64,000 bases of DNA from Paratinospora sagittata (lineage: Eukaryota; Streptophyta; Magnoliopsida; Ranunculales; Menispermaceae). Shown here piece by piece: positions 47,086 to 58,285 of this stretch. A program made the translations under genes and the position numbers. Location of the stretch: NCBI GenBank assembly GCA_035771175.1, contig CM069598.1, positions 20,753,438-20,817,437 of the forward strand, written 5' to 3'. The stretch's first letter is position 1. Every line of letters starts with the position of its first letter. The notes below the pieces were generated by a model that saw only the letters and a list, made by a program, of their open reading frames with translations, did not search any database and was not told the origin of the DNA.

Positions 47086-50000
47086 AAACTGATTTTTGAT
47101 ATTTTTCGATCTTTTCAAAGCTCAATTAATCAGTCTAAAGCTCGATAAATTCAAATCAAAATACTCATTGAAAGATTTATCAAAAGTGATCAAAACCAAA
47201 CGAAAATCCTTCAAAAACAAATTGATCAAAAACATTTTCTTTTTAAAACTCATGCAAATATGCATCATAAGTAGTGTCTGTTGAATCAAGTGACATCTGA
47301 GATTCTACAATCCTAAATGACTCTAAAAACATAAAGATTAAACCTCGAACGATCGTGGACTTTAGTCTGAATACGATCTTGATAGTTCTTTCACCATGCA
47401 TCATTGTACTTGAGCAATCTTCATGCGTAATTGGATGTGCAATATATATACGCAATAATATCCTAATGAGAATGTGGTTTGTAACCATCAAATATCTTTT
47501 CTTGTACGAAACATGAGGGTAATTAGATTAACAGATTCCTTATTACAAAAAATATTATTTTTGTGAAAATAATATTTGGCATGTTTCTTTATTAAAAAAT
47601 AAATATTATTTTTTGTAAAAATAGTATTTTAATCATTAAGTTCATTATCGAGGATTTTTCATTGGTTGCACCAATTATGCTAGATTAACCTAGTGTCTTG
47701 TCCTAAGTAACACTAAACACTGAACAAGAGTCAGCCTAGCTGCACTAGAAGAGTAGTTTTTAAGTGAAACCTTGCATTATGCATGTGGCTCCACCACTCA
47801 ACCTAGAGACTCACTAGTCCATTAGATCAAGAATTCATATTGGAGGCATTTGAAAACAATCTTCAAAAAACCGTCTAAGTTATAAGGTTTGACCTTTGAT
47901 ATTTAATTTCATGTTTCAAAAATAGTACTGACAACGTATCTTGTTAATCATGGAGAAAAGCCACAAAAATTCAGTGGATTGAATTTCATGAGGTGGCAGC
48001 AAAAGATGTTATTCCATCTTACCACCTTGACTATTACGAGATGTTTTACTAAAGATGCATCAAAGCTTAAAGAAGATGATGAACACGATATCCAAATCAT
48101 CAATGCCATTGATGCTTAGAAGCATTTTGATTTCCTGTGTCGAAACTATGTAATGAATGGTTTTATTGATTCCCTATACAATGTGTATAGTGAGATGAAG
48201 AAGACAAAGGATATGGGAATCTTTAGACTGAAAGTATTAAACTGAGGATGCTAGGTCCAAGAAATTTGTGGTGGACTGCTTCTTAGATTACAAAATGGTT
48301 GACTCCAAAACAGTAATCAATCAAGTCTAAGAGATCCAAGTAATCCTACACGAGATTCATTAAGAAGGGATGATATGGAGTGAAACCTTCCCAGTAGTTG
48401 TTATTATTGAGAAGCTACCTCTTGCATGAAAGGATTACAAAAACTACCTTACGCATAAGCGAAAGGAGATGAGCATTAAAGATCTGATTGTTAGACTTCG
48501 TATTGAATAAGACAATAGAGGATTTGAGAAAAGGGGGTTAATGTTATGTTGTGGAACATGCAAAAAATTCTAAAGTCAAGAAGAGCAAGTCTGGCCAAGG
48601 GTTCAGACTAGGACCTGAAGGAGGTATTTCCAAGAAACCAAAATTTCAAAGAAAATGTTTCAATTGTGACAAGATGGGTCACAAATCTACAGAATGCAGG
48701 CTGCCAAAGAGGAACAAAAACGAAGAAGCTAATGTGGTGGGTGACATCATTCACGATGTTTCTGAGATAAGCCTATCTATTGTCGTTTCCGTAGTGAACC
48801 TAGTCGAGTCGAACCCAAGTGAATGGTGGATCGACACTGGTGCAACCCGACATGTATGCTCTGACAAAGGGATGTTCACTTCCTTCGACCCAAGTGAAAA
48901 TGGGGAGATATTTTCATGGGAAACTCTGCTACGTCTGAGATCAAAGGCCAAAAAAAGTGATCTTGAAGATGACCTTTGGAAAAGAGCGGACTCTGAACAA
49001 CGTGTTGTATGTGCCAGAAATCCGAAAAAACTTAGTGTTAGGTTCGCTGCTGAACAAACATGGATTTCGTCTTATTTTTGAGTCAAATAAGTTTGTACTA
49101 TCCAAAAGTGGAATCTTTGTAGGAAACGGATATGTGAGCAATGGGTTTTTTAAGCTCAATGTAATACTTATTAAGCCAAAGATGAATAAAACTAGCACTA
49201 GATTTTTTGCTTATTTGCTTAAGTCTTCCAATTTTGTGGTATGGTAAACTATGACACTTTAATTATGATACTTTGCGTAGATTAATTAACTTAAATCACA
49301 TACTCGTTTTCCAAATTGATTCAAAAGATAAGTTTGAAACTTGTGTTTAAAAAGGGGAGGCAATAAGTATTTAAAATTTGTGATTAAAAGAAACACTAAA
49401 CCCGTTGATTTAATTTACAGTAATATATGTGATTTAAAATTTGTGCAAATAAGGAGAGGCAATAAGTATTTTATTACTTTTGTTGATGATAACACAAAAT
49501 ATTGTTATGTGTATCTACTAAAAAACAAGGACTAAGCTATAAAGAAATTCGTTCTCTATAAAAATGAAGTTGAGAATCAACTCAATAGAAAGATTAAGGT
49601 GCTAAGAAGTGATCGAGGTGGTGAGTATGAATCACCTTTTAGTGAAATTTGTGCACATCACGAAATCATACATGAAACCACAACACCTCCTCAATCGAAT
49701 GGTGCCACTGAGCGAAAAAGTTGTACCTTAAAAAAAATGATGAATGCAATGTTGATAAGTTTTAAGTCGCCTCAAAACGTATGGGGAGAAGCCATTTTGT
49801 CAACTAATTACCTTTTAAATAAGGTACCTCAAAAAAAGAAGATAAGACCCCATATGAGTTATGAAAAGGAAGGAAACCTTCCTATAATTTTTTACAAATG
49901 TGGGGATGTCTTTCCAAAGTGGTTGTACCTCCACCTTAGAAGGTAAAAATAGGTCCAAAAATTGTTGATTGCATCTTTATTGGTTATGCACAAAATAATA

Positions 50001-51665
50001 GTACTTATCAATTTCTTGTGCATAAGTCTAAAATCCTAGACATAGACAAAAATATGATAATGGAATCTAGAAATGCATAGTTCTTTGAACATGCATTCCC
50101 TTGTAAATCCAAGGAAAAGTCAAATTTGTCAAAATGAATGCTTGAAACTATTATTGAGAATAGTCATGGCTAAGAGCAAGATAATGAAAGCATTGATGAA
50201 CCAGGACGTAGCAAAAGAGCAAGAACAAAAAAATCGTATGGTCCAGATTTTCTGACTTACTTGCTTGAGAGTGAGCCTCAAACATTCGAAAAGGTAGTAA
50301 GCTCTTCTAAAGGACTTTTGTGGAAAGAGTCAATCAAGAGTGAAATTAATTCTATCATGCAAAATCATACTTGGGAATTAGTGGAACTTCCTCCTAGATG
50401 TAAACCACTAGGTTCCAAATGGGTTTTTAAGAAAAAAATGAAAGCAAATGGATCAATTGAATACAAGACGAGACTTGTACAAAAAGGATATAAACAATGA
50501 GAAGGTTTAGACTACTTTAATATTTATTCTTTTGTGACAAGAATAAATTTCAGTAGGATGGTACTTGCAATTGCAGCCTTAGGCAATCTTGAAGTACATC
50601 AAATGGATGTTAAAATGACCTTTCTAAATGGAGATTTAGAAGAAGAAATCTACATTAATCAACCCGAGGGTATTTCCTCACTAGGACAGGAAAAGAAGTC
50701 TATGAATTGGTGAAGTCTTTATATGGCTTAAAATAAGCACCAAAACAATGGCATGAAAATTCAATAGTATAATGATGGCTAGCATATTTTAAATCAATGA
50801 ATGTAACAAATGTGTTTATGTCAAAGACACTGACAATGGTTATGTCATTCTATATTTTTATGTGGATGACACACTCATTATTGGTAGTGATGATAAGATG
50901 ATCAAATCTACCAAGAACATGTTGAATTAAAGATTTGACATGAAAGATATGAGCGTAGCTAATATTATTTGGGAATAAAAATCTCAAGAACATCGAATGG
51001 ACTTATTTTGAGTCAATCACAATATGTTGATAATATTCTTAGGAAATATAACCAAGATGACTATGGTGTAGTTAAAACACCCATAGATACAAGTGTGCAT
51101 CTTTCCAAGAATATAAGTGAGAAGATCTCTCAAGTAGAGTACTCTAGAGTGATAGGTAGTCTAGTGTATTTAATGAGTTGTACAAGACCTGATATAGCTT
51201 ATGCAGTGAGCAAGCTAAGTAGATATACGAGTAATCTTGGAGTTTACCATTGGCAAACAATTGTTAAAGTATTGAGGTACTTACGATTTACTCATAACTA
51301 TGTGACTGCACTATACAAGATATCCTATTGTCCTTGAAGGTTATAGTGATGCAAACTAAATATCTAATATAAAAGACTTGAGGTCTACTAGGGGATATGT
51401 GTTCACACTAGGAAGTGCAGTTGTATCATGAAATCCTTGAGACAGGCAATTATTGTCAGATCCATAATGGAATCTAATTTCATCGCATAAGAAAAATGTG
51501 GGAAAGAAGCAGAATGGCTACACTAGTTCTTAGAAGATACTCCAAGGTGGCCAAAGCCTGTGCCAACAATATGCATACATTGTGATAGTCAATCTCCTAT
51601 TGGCAGGGCAGAAAACAACATGTATAATGGTAAATCTAGACATATTTGTCAAAGACACAATACCA

Positions 51666-53911
51666 TTTATCGCAACTCCCTTCTCAAGGTGACGTCACGA
51701 CCAGCACAGAATATCAGACATGTCATATCCTAACACATCTAACATCCTGTCAGCCTAACCTATCATCATAGTTATACATGTATAATCATTCATGTACCCA
51801 TTTCATCATCATTTATCACAATAGGAAACCTGAAATTTTCACATGTCCACACCATTTAATATTTCCATCGCCATATAACCACTCATGTCCAGAGAAACAT
51901 TAAAAGCGTTACTTCCAAAATTCATAAGGTCTGTCAATTCATCCATCCACTATTGTATTTTACAATCAAAATCTAGTATGATAAGTAATCATATGTAGTG
52001 ATGATATATATATATAATACAAAATAGCGCTACTTCCCCGCCCTTTTTTCCTTTTTCGTCTGAACCTGAAAAATAAGTGAAGGGCTCACTTCACAAGCCC
52101 AATGAATATATCTCACAACTAGCATCAAATATGCATTAATAAAACCATGAATTTAAACTAGTGACCAGTTGACTAAGCATGATGAGCATCAAGGTAAAAT
52201 TAATATACATGAATTACAATAAAACATGAACATTTACTATTTAATGCAAGGGTTTTAATTTAAATAATGCTACACCGCCACCTTCCCCCGCCTTCCATGG
52301 TAATCTAGCAAATCTGACCTGTAGGTGCACATTCCATGGTTGCATTTGTCTTATATTACACGTATGCATTTCTCAAGTACTTATATATATATATATATCC
52401 ATTACCATGATATATTCCTTACGGGAATGTCCGTTTTGGAACACACCTTGGTTATACCCGTGAGTCTTTTCCCGAAAGACATATATATATTTATATCTTA
52501 ACAACCATGTGTGTTGAATAACATTATACATACATAATGTCAAAAGCACCTCCAATTCAAAATCCAATTTCATGAATTAAACACATGCTCATATATAATA
52601 TTTCATGCTTATAGCCATAAATTCTTTATATACATATAACGCCATAAGTGAGAACTAAAAGTAAGAAATACTCACAACACTGATTTCTACGCCTTTCTAT
52701 CACCAATATATCAACCCAGCCAATTTCTACAATTCTAAACCTACCAATACCATTCAATGTACTCAATTTCATACTTCTAGTGCATCCCAATTTCTAAACA
52801 TACACCACAGTACATTTAAAGTTCCTAACCACTTAAATGTACAAGCTGAAATTAGAATTCAACTGCATCTATCCATACACTTGCTTATCACACATGCCAA
52901 CCAATTCAACAAGTGTATCTGACCCCAAATTCACATTTAGAAACCTGTAAACATCATAAAGATCAACTTAACTAACAATACTAGCTAATTTGAGCAACAT
53001 TCATTATCAAACTATCTCCTAAAACCCTCAGTTGCTTCACCTGGAAACAAGGTTTGATCATACACCCACTTGCTTGACTGATTTCCATGTATAACTTAAA
53101 TTTCCATCATTAAAATACATAAAAACATGAATTATCATCAAAACCCACAAATCTAAAACATCCCCAGATCTTAACCCATTTCCAAACTCGGCCAAATTTC
53201 CCAGTTATCATATATGTTGAACAACTCAAGAAGAAACACTAGAATTTATAATTTTTTGAGTTGAGAATCACTTACCAAAGCTTCCAATATCAAAGTCCTA
53301 GCTTGTTTTCCTCCTTCTCCCTCCTTCTCCCTTTCTCTGAAACCCAGAATTAGCTCAAATTTGCAAAAAAGTTCAAGAAAAAGCTTCTATAAGCGCTCAA
53401 ACCCCCACACCGACTTGTTTGAAAAAATCTTGTTAGAACAACCAAGAGCGCGCTTCTCATCTCCAGGAGCACGTTCCTTCTTGCCCAGATAATAGGTTGT
53501 CTTCTGTCATCGTAAGGAGTGTGCTTCTCCCATGCTAGGAGTGCGCTTCTCCCATTTTTCTAGAAAATTCATCTCTTTGTTTGTCACCATTAGAGCGCGC
53601 TTCCTTAAAGTGGAAGCGCGCTCCTCCCCTGCCCAGATTCCATAACAGAATTTTTTCAGAAGGGGGCACACTCCTTTACTCTGGGAGCGAGCTCCCAGTG
53701 CCCAAACTTGAATTTGTCTAACTTTTTCCACCCTACAGGCCACACCTTGGGTCCCGAGTGTTCCTACGACACTAGGATACATCTCGAAATCCCCGAAAAC
53801 AACAATATACCAATACATATGTGTATATATATATATATATTTGCGTATAAATACGTCTTACTATATGTACAAGTCAACATAAGGGTTTGGCTAAAGGTAT
53901 GGGATGTTTCA
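51666..53911 (-). mobile_element. Gypsy LTR 5 inserted in Copia B pol
   Basis: Aligned with the LTR at 45384, it begins TTTATCGCAACTCCC (where that one has TGTCACGACGCCCC), then shares TGACGTCACGACC-AGCACAG, and ends GGGATGTTTCA where that one ends GGGGTGTTACA. Host gag-pol sequence resumes with TAGACAACTAGTCTCAACTGG. The conserved LTR block appears as GGGCTCACTTCACAAGCCC (about 52081-52099). No clean target duplication is visible: TACCA on the left and CACCA overlapping the right end. The terminal TG is mutated, so this is an older solo LTR. Confidence 0.75.
53444..53702. repeat. GC-rich word cluster in gypsy LTR 5
   Basis: About eight near-palindromic words of the form GAGCGCGCTTCTC, GGAGTGCGCTTCTCC, GGAAGCGCGCTCCTCC and GGGAGCGAGCTCCC in 260 bases. 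They are unlike the AT-rich surroundings. Confidence 0.8.
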
Positions 53912-54035
53912 CCAGTAGACAACTAGTCTCAACTGGAATTATCTCTATTGACTATGTGAGGTCAAAAGATGACATTGTGGATCCACTAACAAAAGGGTTA
54001 AATAAAGAGTTAGTTGAAAAATCATCGAGGGGATT

Positions 54036-54199
54036 GAGACTAAAGCCCAAGATAGAATAAGTCGATATAATGGAAACCCAACCTAGTTGACTGGAGATCC
54101 CAAGATCTAGGTTCAAAGGACAACCTAATTGTAAGGGAATGAGACTAAAGCCCGTGATAGAATAAGTCGATATAATGGAAACCCAAACTAGTTAACAGG
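54036..54199 (+). repeat. Direct duplication after the Copia B pol stop
   Basis: The segment GAGACTAAAGCCC...GATAGAATAAGTCGATATAA...GGAAACCCAA occurs twice, starting near 54036 and 54141, 105 bases apart and nearly identical. The first copy contains the pol stop codon. Confidence 0.82.
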
Positions 54200-54717
54200 A
54201 AACAAACATAATTGTAAAGACTGTGTTGGATCACTGTGAGGATTACCCTTTTCCATTCCTATGATGAAAATAGTGATACTTGTAAGGAAAAGGATAAGCT
54301 AGGCTTCTAATAATTCTTATGCATTGGGAATCCGAGAGGAGTAATACAGGTTACTCTTAATTAAAAAAATCACCTATGAGAGAGAGAATTGGGGTTGCTT
54401 CAAAGGGGAATTCTAAAGGGCTTGATTCCTTAAAAACTCTTGTAGAACGAGGGAGATGTTCATGGCCAAAACAAGCATAGCTATGAGAATTGAGTTATGT
54501 TAGGAAATATTATTGTGTGTGGTATGCCATCATTTACACAAATGGAAGAATAGTTTAAGGACATCGCATATGCTAATCAACTAGTAAAGTAAACATACTT
54601 TCACAAGGGAAGGTTCAAAGAGTAACACCTACCTATCTTATCTAGGTTTTGACCATTGAATTCTATCACCAGATCTGGTATATGTTGTTATAGTCAATTT
54701 TCATTCATGTGGGGAAT

Positions 54718-55279
54718 TGTTGAAAAACTATTAAATGAAAATTGAATTTGTAAACACCAAATATTTATTTGCATTTTCAATTTGAATTTAAAATTAAAAA
54801 ACCATTATACACTTTAATTGAATTTAAATTCATAACGTTTGCAATGTTAATAGAGGTCATTTAGTGCTCTTAACGGAGGACATTAAAAATTCCAACCCCC
54901 TCTACTAGTAGAAAAGGAGGTGTCATCCCTCATATATCTTCACACCAATTTTCATAGCTCTCATTTGCCTATGGAATTGTCTTCTTCTCTCTAGTTGATC
55001 TTTTTGATTTTGAGGTGTGTTGGTCTTTCAGTTTGTGGTGATAGTTTTCTGCAAAGCTCAGTTCGTCTGAGTAATAATGAGGTGCTAGTCAGCTGCTTAT
55101 CCAATTCTTGCAATGTGAGGGGCGAATCTATTTTAAGGAAACTATGTGTTGCATATGCCTCGACTCCATCCTGTTCAACCTCTATTCTGTTATAATTTAG
55201 TTTATTTTCTAGACTCATATAGTTGTTTTTGTTTGATATTTGAATTATAGTTGTTTATTTAATATTATTATTGCTAACA
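54718..55279 (+). repeat. Right LTR of Copia B (562 bp)
   Basis: It begins directly after a GTGGGGAAT polypurine-like tract and ends GCTAACA. It is uninterrupted and gives the reference for rebuilding the split left LTR. Confidence 0.88.
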
Positions 55280-55284
55280 TAAGA

Positions 55285-55698
55285 CTTGGCAAACCCCGTC
55301 GCTACTTGTACTAAAAAATAAGTATGTGTAATCCCTCCTAAACAATAAAATATATTGATATGAGAAATAACATATTTACGTGTTATTTCATCCGCAATTG
55401 CCTAAATCTCGAGGTGCATAGGTGTCAAACTTATTTTTATGAAACTCTATAACTAATGTGTCAAACGTATTTTGATGATTCTAATAGGTTTTTAAGTGTC
55501 TTGAGTCTTATGCTTAGGTTTTCATAGGTTGGAGATGTTCTAGTTGCTTGATGGAACTAAAGATGTATAGGTTCATTTTAACCGAGATACACTGGATCGT
55601 TGTTGCAACAAGATGGTTTTTTTGGAATTTCCATCATTCAAGTCACATATCAATAGAATAAGCTTGGAGAGACCTTTTCAACAAGCACAAGAGCATTA
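55285..55698. other. Intergenic, nothing recognised
   Basis: AT-rich sequence between Copia B and the next LTR, with no gene or repeat I can name. Confidence 0.4.
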
Positions 55699-56021
55699 TG
55701 TGGCGAACCTTTCTCCCATAAACCAGCGATAGGTGAGTTGCCCAGGTTAGCACTCAAATTTCAAGTACTAGCAACCCTAATACACACAACTTGAACAAAA
55801 TTCCATACACTTGTATTCCATAACCATAGTGCCACAACAAACACAATACCCAAATGAGTCCATAAGGCATAAGATCTTAACATAAATTATTAAGGTACAT
55901 ATTAAATTATAACATATCTAATCCATAAGTCCCATAATAATAAAATCCACATAAAATGTGTGGAAGTATGAAAGCCATAATAAAATGTTCTTACATCCAA
56001 AACCATAACTCACACTTAACT

Positions 56022-57525
56022 TGTTAGCTCATATTAGAGTCTAAGAAGGAGGTGAATTGGACTCTTTGCAAGATTTTAAACCTTTCAAAACAAGCAAAAA
56101 TAAAGAACAAGAAAGTGCGCAAATAAGGCATATAATATTTTTGTGCTTTGACTCTTCAAGCCTACATCCATAACTTAAGCTCCTTGTTCAAGATTTCTCA
56201 AAATCCCACTAAGAGTCCTACTCCAAGGTTGAGGATCAAACTGATTACAAATCCCAACTTCACAGGTGTGAGGAACCATTACAAGTGAAAACTAATCTCT
56301 CGCTCTCATAGCTTACCAGTAACCCAAATCACTTACAATATAAAAATAATGAAAAATATGGATGTTCTTACCAAGAATCCTTTAAATGCTTACAATAAGA
56401 CTTTGAAAATTCTTCTTGAATGCTCAGCAAGAAATAATGAAGAATATGCACAACTAAAATGAGGGGTCCTTCTTGATTGTTTCAAAGAGTACAAGATGTG
56501 GCTCAAAATCAAGAATCAAAATGTGTAACTCTCAGACTTAAGTTAAGAACGTTTTTTTGAAAACTTAGAAAGTTAGGAGAAAGTTCAAAACATGCTAAGT
56601 TGTTTTCTCTAAAACATTAAGAGTAGTTTATATATGATCAAGAAAACTGGTATTAAGGTTTCAATTTCCAAGAAGATTCAAATTTGAAATTCAAATTTCA
56701 ATTTATTGTACCCTTATTAACATGAAAATGATATGGAACATATCCGTTGAAAATGAGTCAAAAATGTTGCTTTTGAAAAACCCAGAAAAGTCAATTCTCA
56801 CTAACAGGAGTCACTAGCGCGTTGGTCAAGTTTTCAGAGAGTTTTGGGTTTCTGACAGCAGCAACACATTAGCGCGCTGGTCTCCGTATTAGCGCACTGA
56901 GCCAAAAACCAGAGACCCAACACTTTTTTGGGTTCATGTTAGAGCGTTGATCACTGTGCTAACACGCTGACAAAGTGACAAAAAGTTCCAGAGTTTTTTT
57001 TACTCTCACTAGCATACTGGTAAACTGTGCTAGCGCACTGGTCATTTTCTAAAGACACGACCCAAAACTAGACAAGGTAACTAGCACGCTATAGCTCTTG
57101 GCTAGCGCGCTTGTGGACCCCAAAAAAATCAAACATGAGATTTTTGAATATCAAACCAATTTTTTTAGGAATCAAAACACTTAGACATGATTTTAAAGAC
57201 TCAAAAATCGTTTGGCTCATTTCTAGTTCAAAAGTATTTTAAATCAAATTTAAAGAATTTATCAAACATGATTGAAAGCTTTGAAAGTATAAAACCATGT
57301 TGATGCACTTTGTTGAGAATGCAAAGGAAGACTCTTCAACCTAAGCAAGATCTGGCATATTACAAAAAGAAAGATGAGTCTTCATGCTTGATCATGATTG
57401 GATGTCCAACTTTTTTGGTGTGATCTTGAAATGTTTAGCTGAAATGCTCATTTTGAGATTTAGTACACAAGAGTTGTTGTTTGTAATCATCAAAATATCC
57501 ATCACAAAGGGTCATTGGTCCAACA
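56022..57525 (-). mobile_element. SIRE/Maximus-like solo LTR 'b' (1504 bp)
   Basis: It starts TGTTAGCTCATATTAGAGTC, ends GTCATTGGTCCAACA, and has an exact target duplication TAACT (56017-56021 and 57526-57530). The GGAGGTGAATTGGAC word near the left end and the GTTTGTAATCATCAAAATATC word near the right end match the other SIRE-like LTRs. There is no internal region. Confidence 0.9.
56808..57115. repeat. GC-rich word cluster in SIRE-like LTR 'b'
   Basis: Degenerate copies of CTAGCGCGCTGGT (for example CACTAGCGCGTTGGTC, TTAGCGCGCTGGTC, TAGCGCACTGGTC and GCTAGCGCGCTTGTG) recur about ten times in 300 bases. Confidence 0.8.
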
Positions 57526-58265
57526 TAACTCACATGTCCAACTTAAGATAACATAAGCAAATATCCTAACTAGTCCTACACTCCCATCGCACCATCTATT
57601 TTCACTTTGATACAAGTGAGCAATCCGATCAATATGCAACTCCTTTGCCCTTCTCTTAGGCACTAGATAATCCTGATAGAAATTAGGAAAAAATTGGGTG
57701 AGCTAAAAGCCTAGTAAGATGATATCACATACTACTATAAGATATTCACCAATAATTTGAAACAGTGATGCAAAAAACATTAATGCCATGATCCAAGTGC
57801 ATAAAAATTAATATATTGGAAAATATTATATTTTACAACAACATACCTTTCTATATATTCCAGTCACACTCATAGAGAACCCTACTTAGATTTTCACGTA
57901 GTTCGAATTTCGACACTAACCTATAACAAGCTTAACATCTCCATATTTGCATGACCAATACACTAGGCATACTTAAGATTTACTCCATAGAATTGTGTAT
58001 GGAAGGCCCTTCTAGTCTATGACTGTGGCCTAGGAATTAAATCTATGCCGACTTTGTTTAACGATCCCTAAGTTCAAGTTCACAAAGAAATTATCTTCAT
58101 TTTCACAAGAAAATCCTTTTCTTTTTCTAGCCATACATATCATTCCATAAAACACATCATAATTAGACACATATTCAAGTTCATAAAGACAGGCATAAAC
58201 AATGCACTCATGCATAATATCACAAAACAATTCACAAATAACATTAATCATGCCAAAACAAATTA

Positions 58266-58285
58266 TATATATATATATATATATA
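58266..58285. repeat. TA microsatellite
   Basis: About ten consecutive TA units within the gypsy LTR. Confidence 0.8.

Larger units (their letters stand above)
41093..47533 (-). mobile_element. SIRE/Maximus-like copia LTR 'a', split by two gypsy insertions
   Basis: The outer ends are TGTTGGCCTAGATATGTCC and ATTAGATTAACA. The flanks GATTT (41088-41092) and GATTC (47534-47538) match at four of five. The CCAAGAGGGGGGTGAATTGG word near the left end and the GTTTGTAACCATCAAATATC word near the right end are shared with the LTRs at 56022, 60929 and 62558, which fixes minus orientation. Without insertions it is about 1.7 kb. No internal region is attached, so it is a solo LTR. It sits in the leader of Copia B. 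Confidence 0.8.
40933..47629. repeat. Six hairpin-forming repeats in the Copia B leader
   Basis: Between its left LTR and gag, Copia B has near-palindromes of the type ATTATTTTGYGAAAATAAT at 40933-40951, 40970-40988, 41014-41034 and 41054-41082. After the inserted SIRE-like LTR they resume at 47551-47576 and 47601-47629. Each could form a stem of 8-12 pairs with a small loop. The four left copies are spaced about 37-44 bases apart. Confidence 0.75.
47950..54060 (+). pseudogene. Copia B gag-pol, broken and interrupted
   Basis: Gag starts at about 47950 (GEKPQKFSGLNFMRWQQK in a corrected frame). The zinc knuckle CFNCDKMGHKSTEC (from 48656) is intact, as is the protease motif WWIDTGATRHVCSD (about 48823). 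Integrase keeps RSDRGGEY (about 49602-49625) and the Glu of GATERKS (about 49706). Reverse transcriptase shows WKESIKSEINSIMQNHTWEL (about 50320), HQMDVKMTFLNGDLEEEIY (about 50600) and FYVDDTLIIGSDDK (about 50850), then GLILSQSQYVDNIL and VEYSRVIGSLVYLMSCTRPDIAY (about 51130). RNase H follows. The end, IDYVRSKDDIVDPLTKGLN, lies beyond a gypsy LTR inserted at 51666-53911. Frameshifts and stops occur throughout, for example near 48900-48960 and at 50500. Confidence 0.92.
30901..55279 (+). mobile_element. Old Ty1/copia element 'Copia B', expanded by nested insertions
   Basis: The left LTR starts TGTTGGAAAAATATTAAATG at 30901 and the right LTR starts TGTTGAAAAACTATTAAATG at 54718; both end GCTAACA. 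Removing the inserted elements leaves about 6.3 kb, a normal copia size, with LTRs of about 596 (left, in three pieces) and 562 bp (right). Flanking bases TAGGG (30896-30900) and TAAGA (55280-55284) agree at three of five, consistent with a decayed duplication. The gag-pol region lies at 47950-54060. About 18 kb of the 24.4 kb span is younger DNA, which makes this the oldest element in the nest. Confidence 0.85.
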
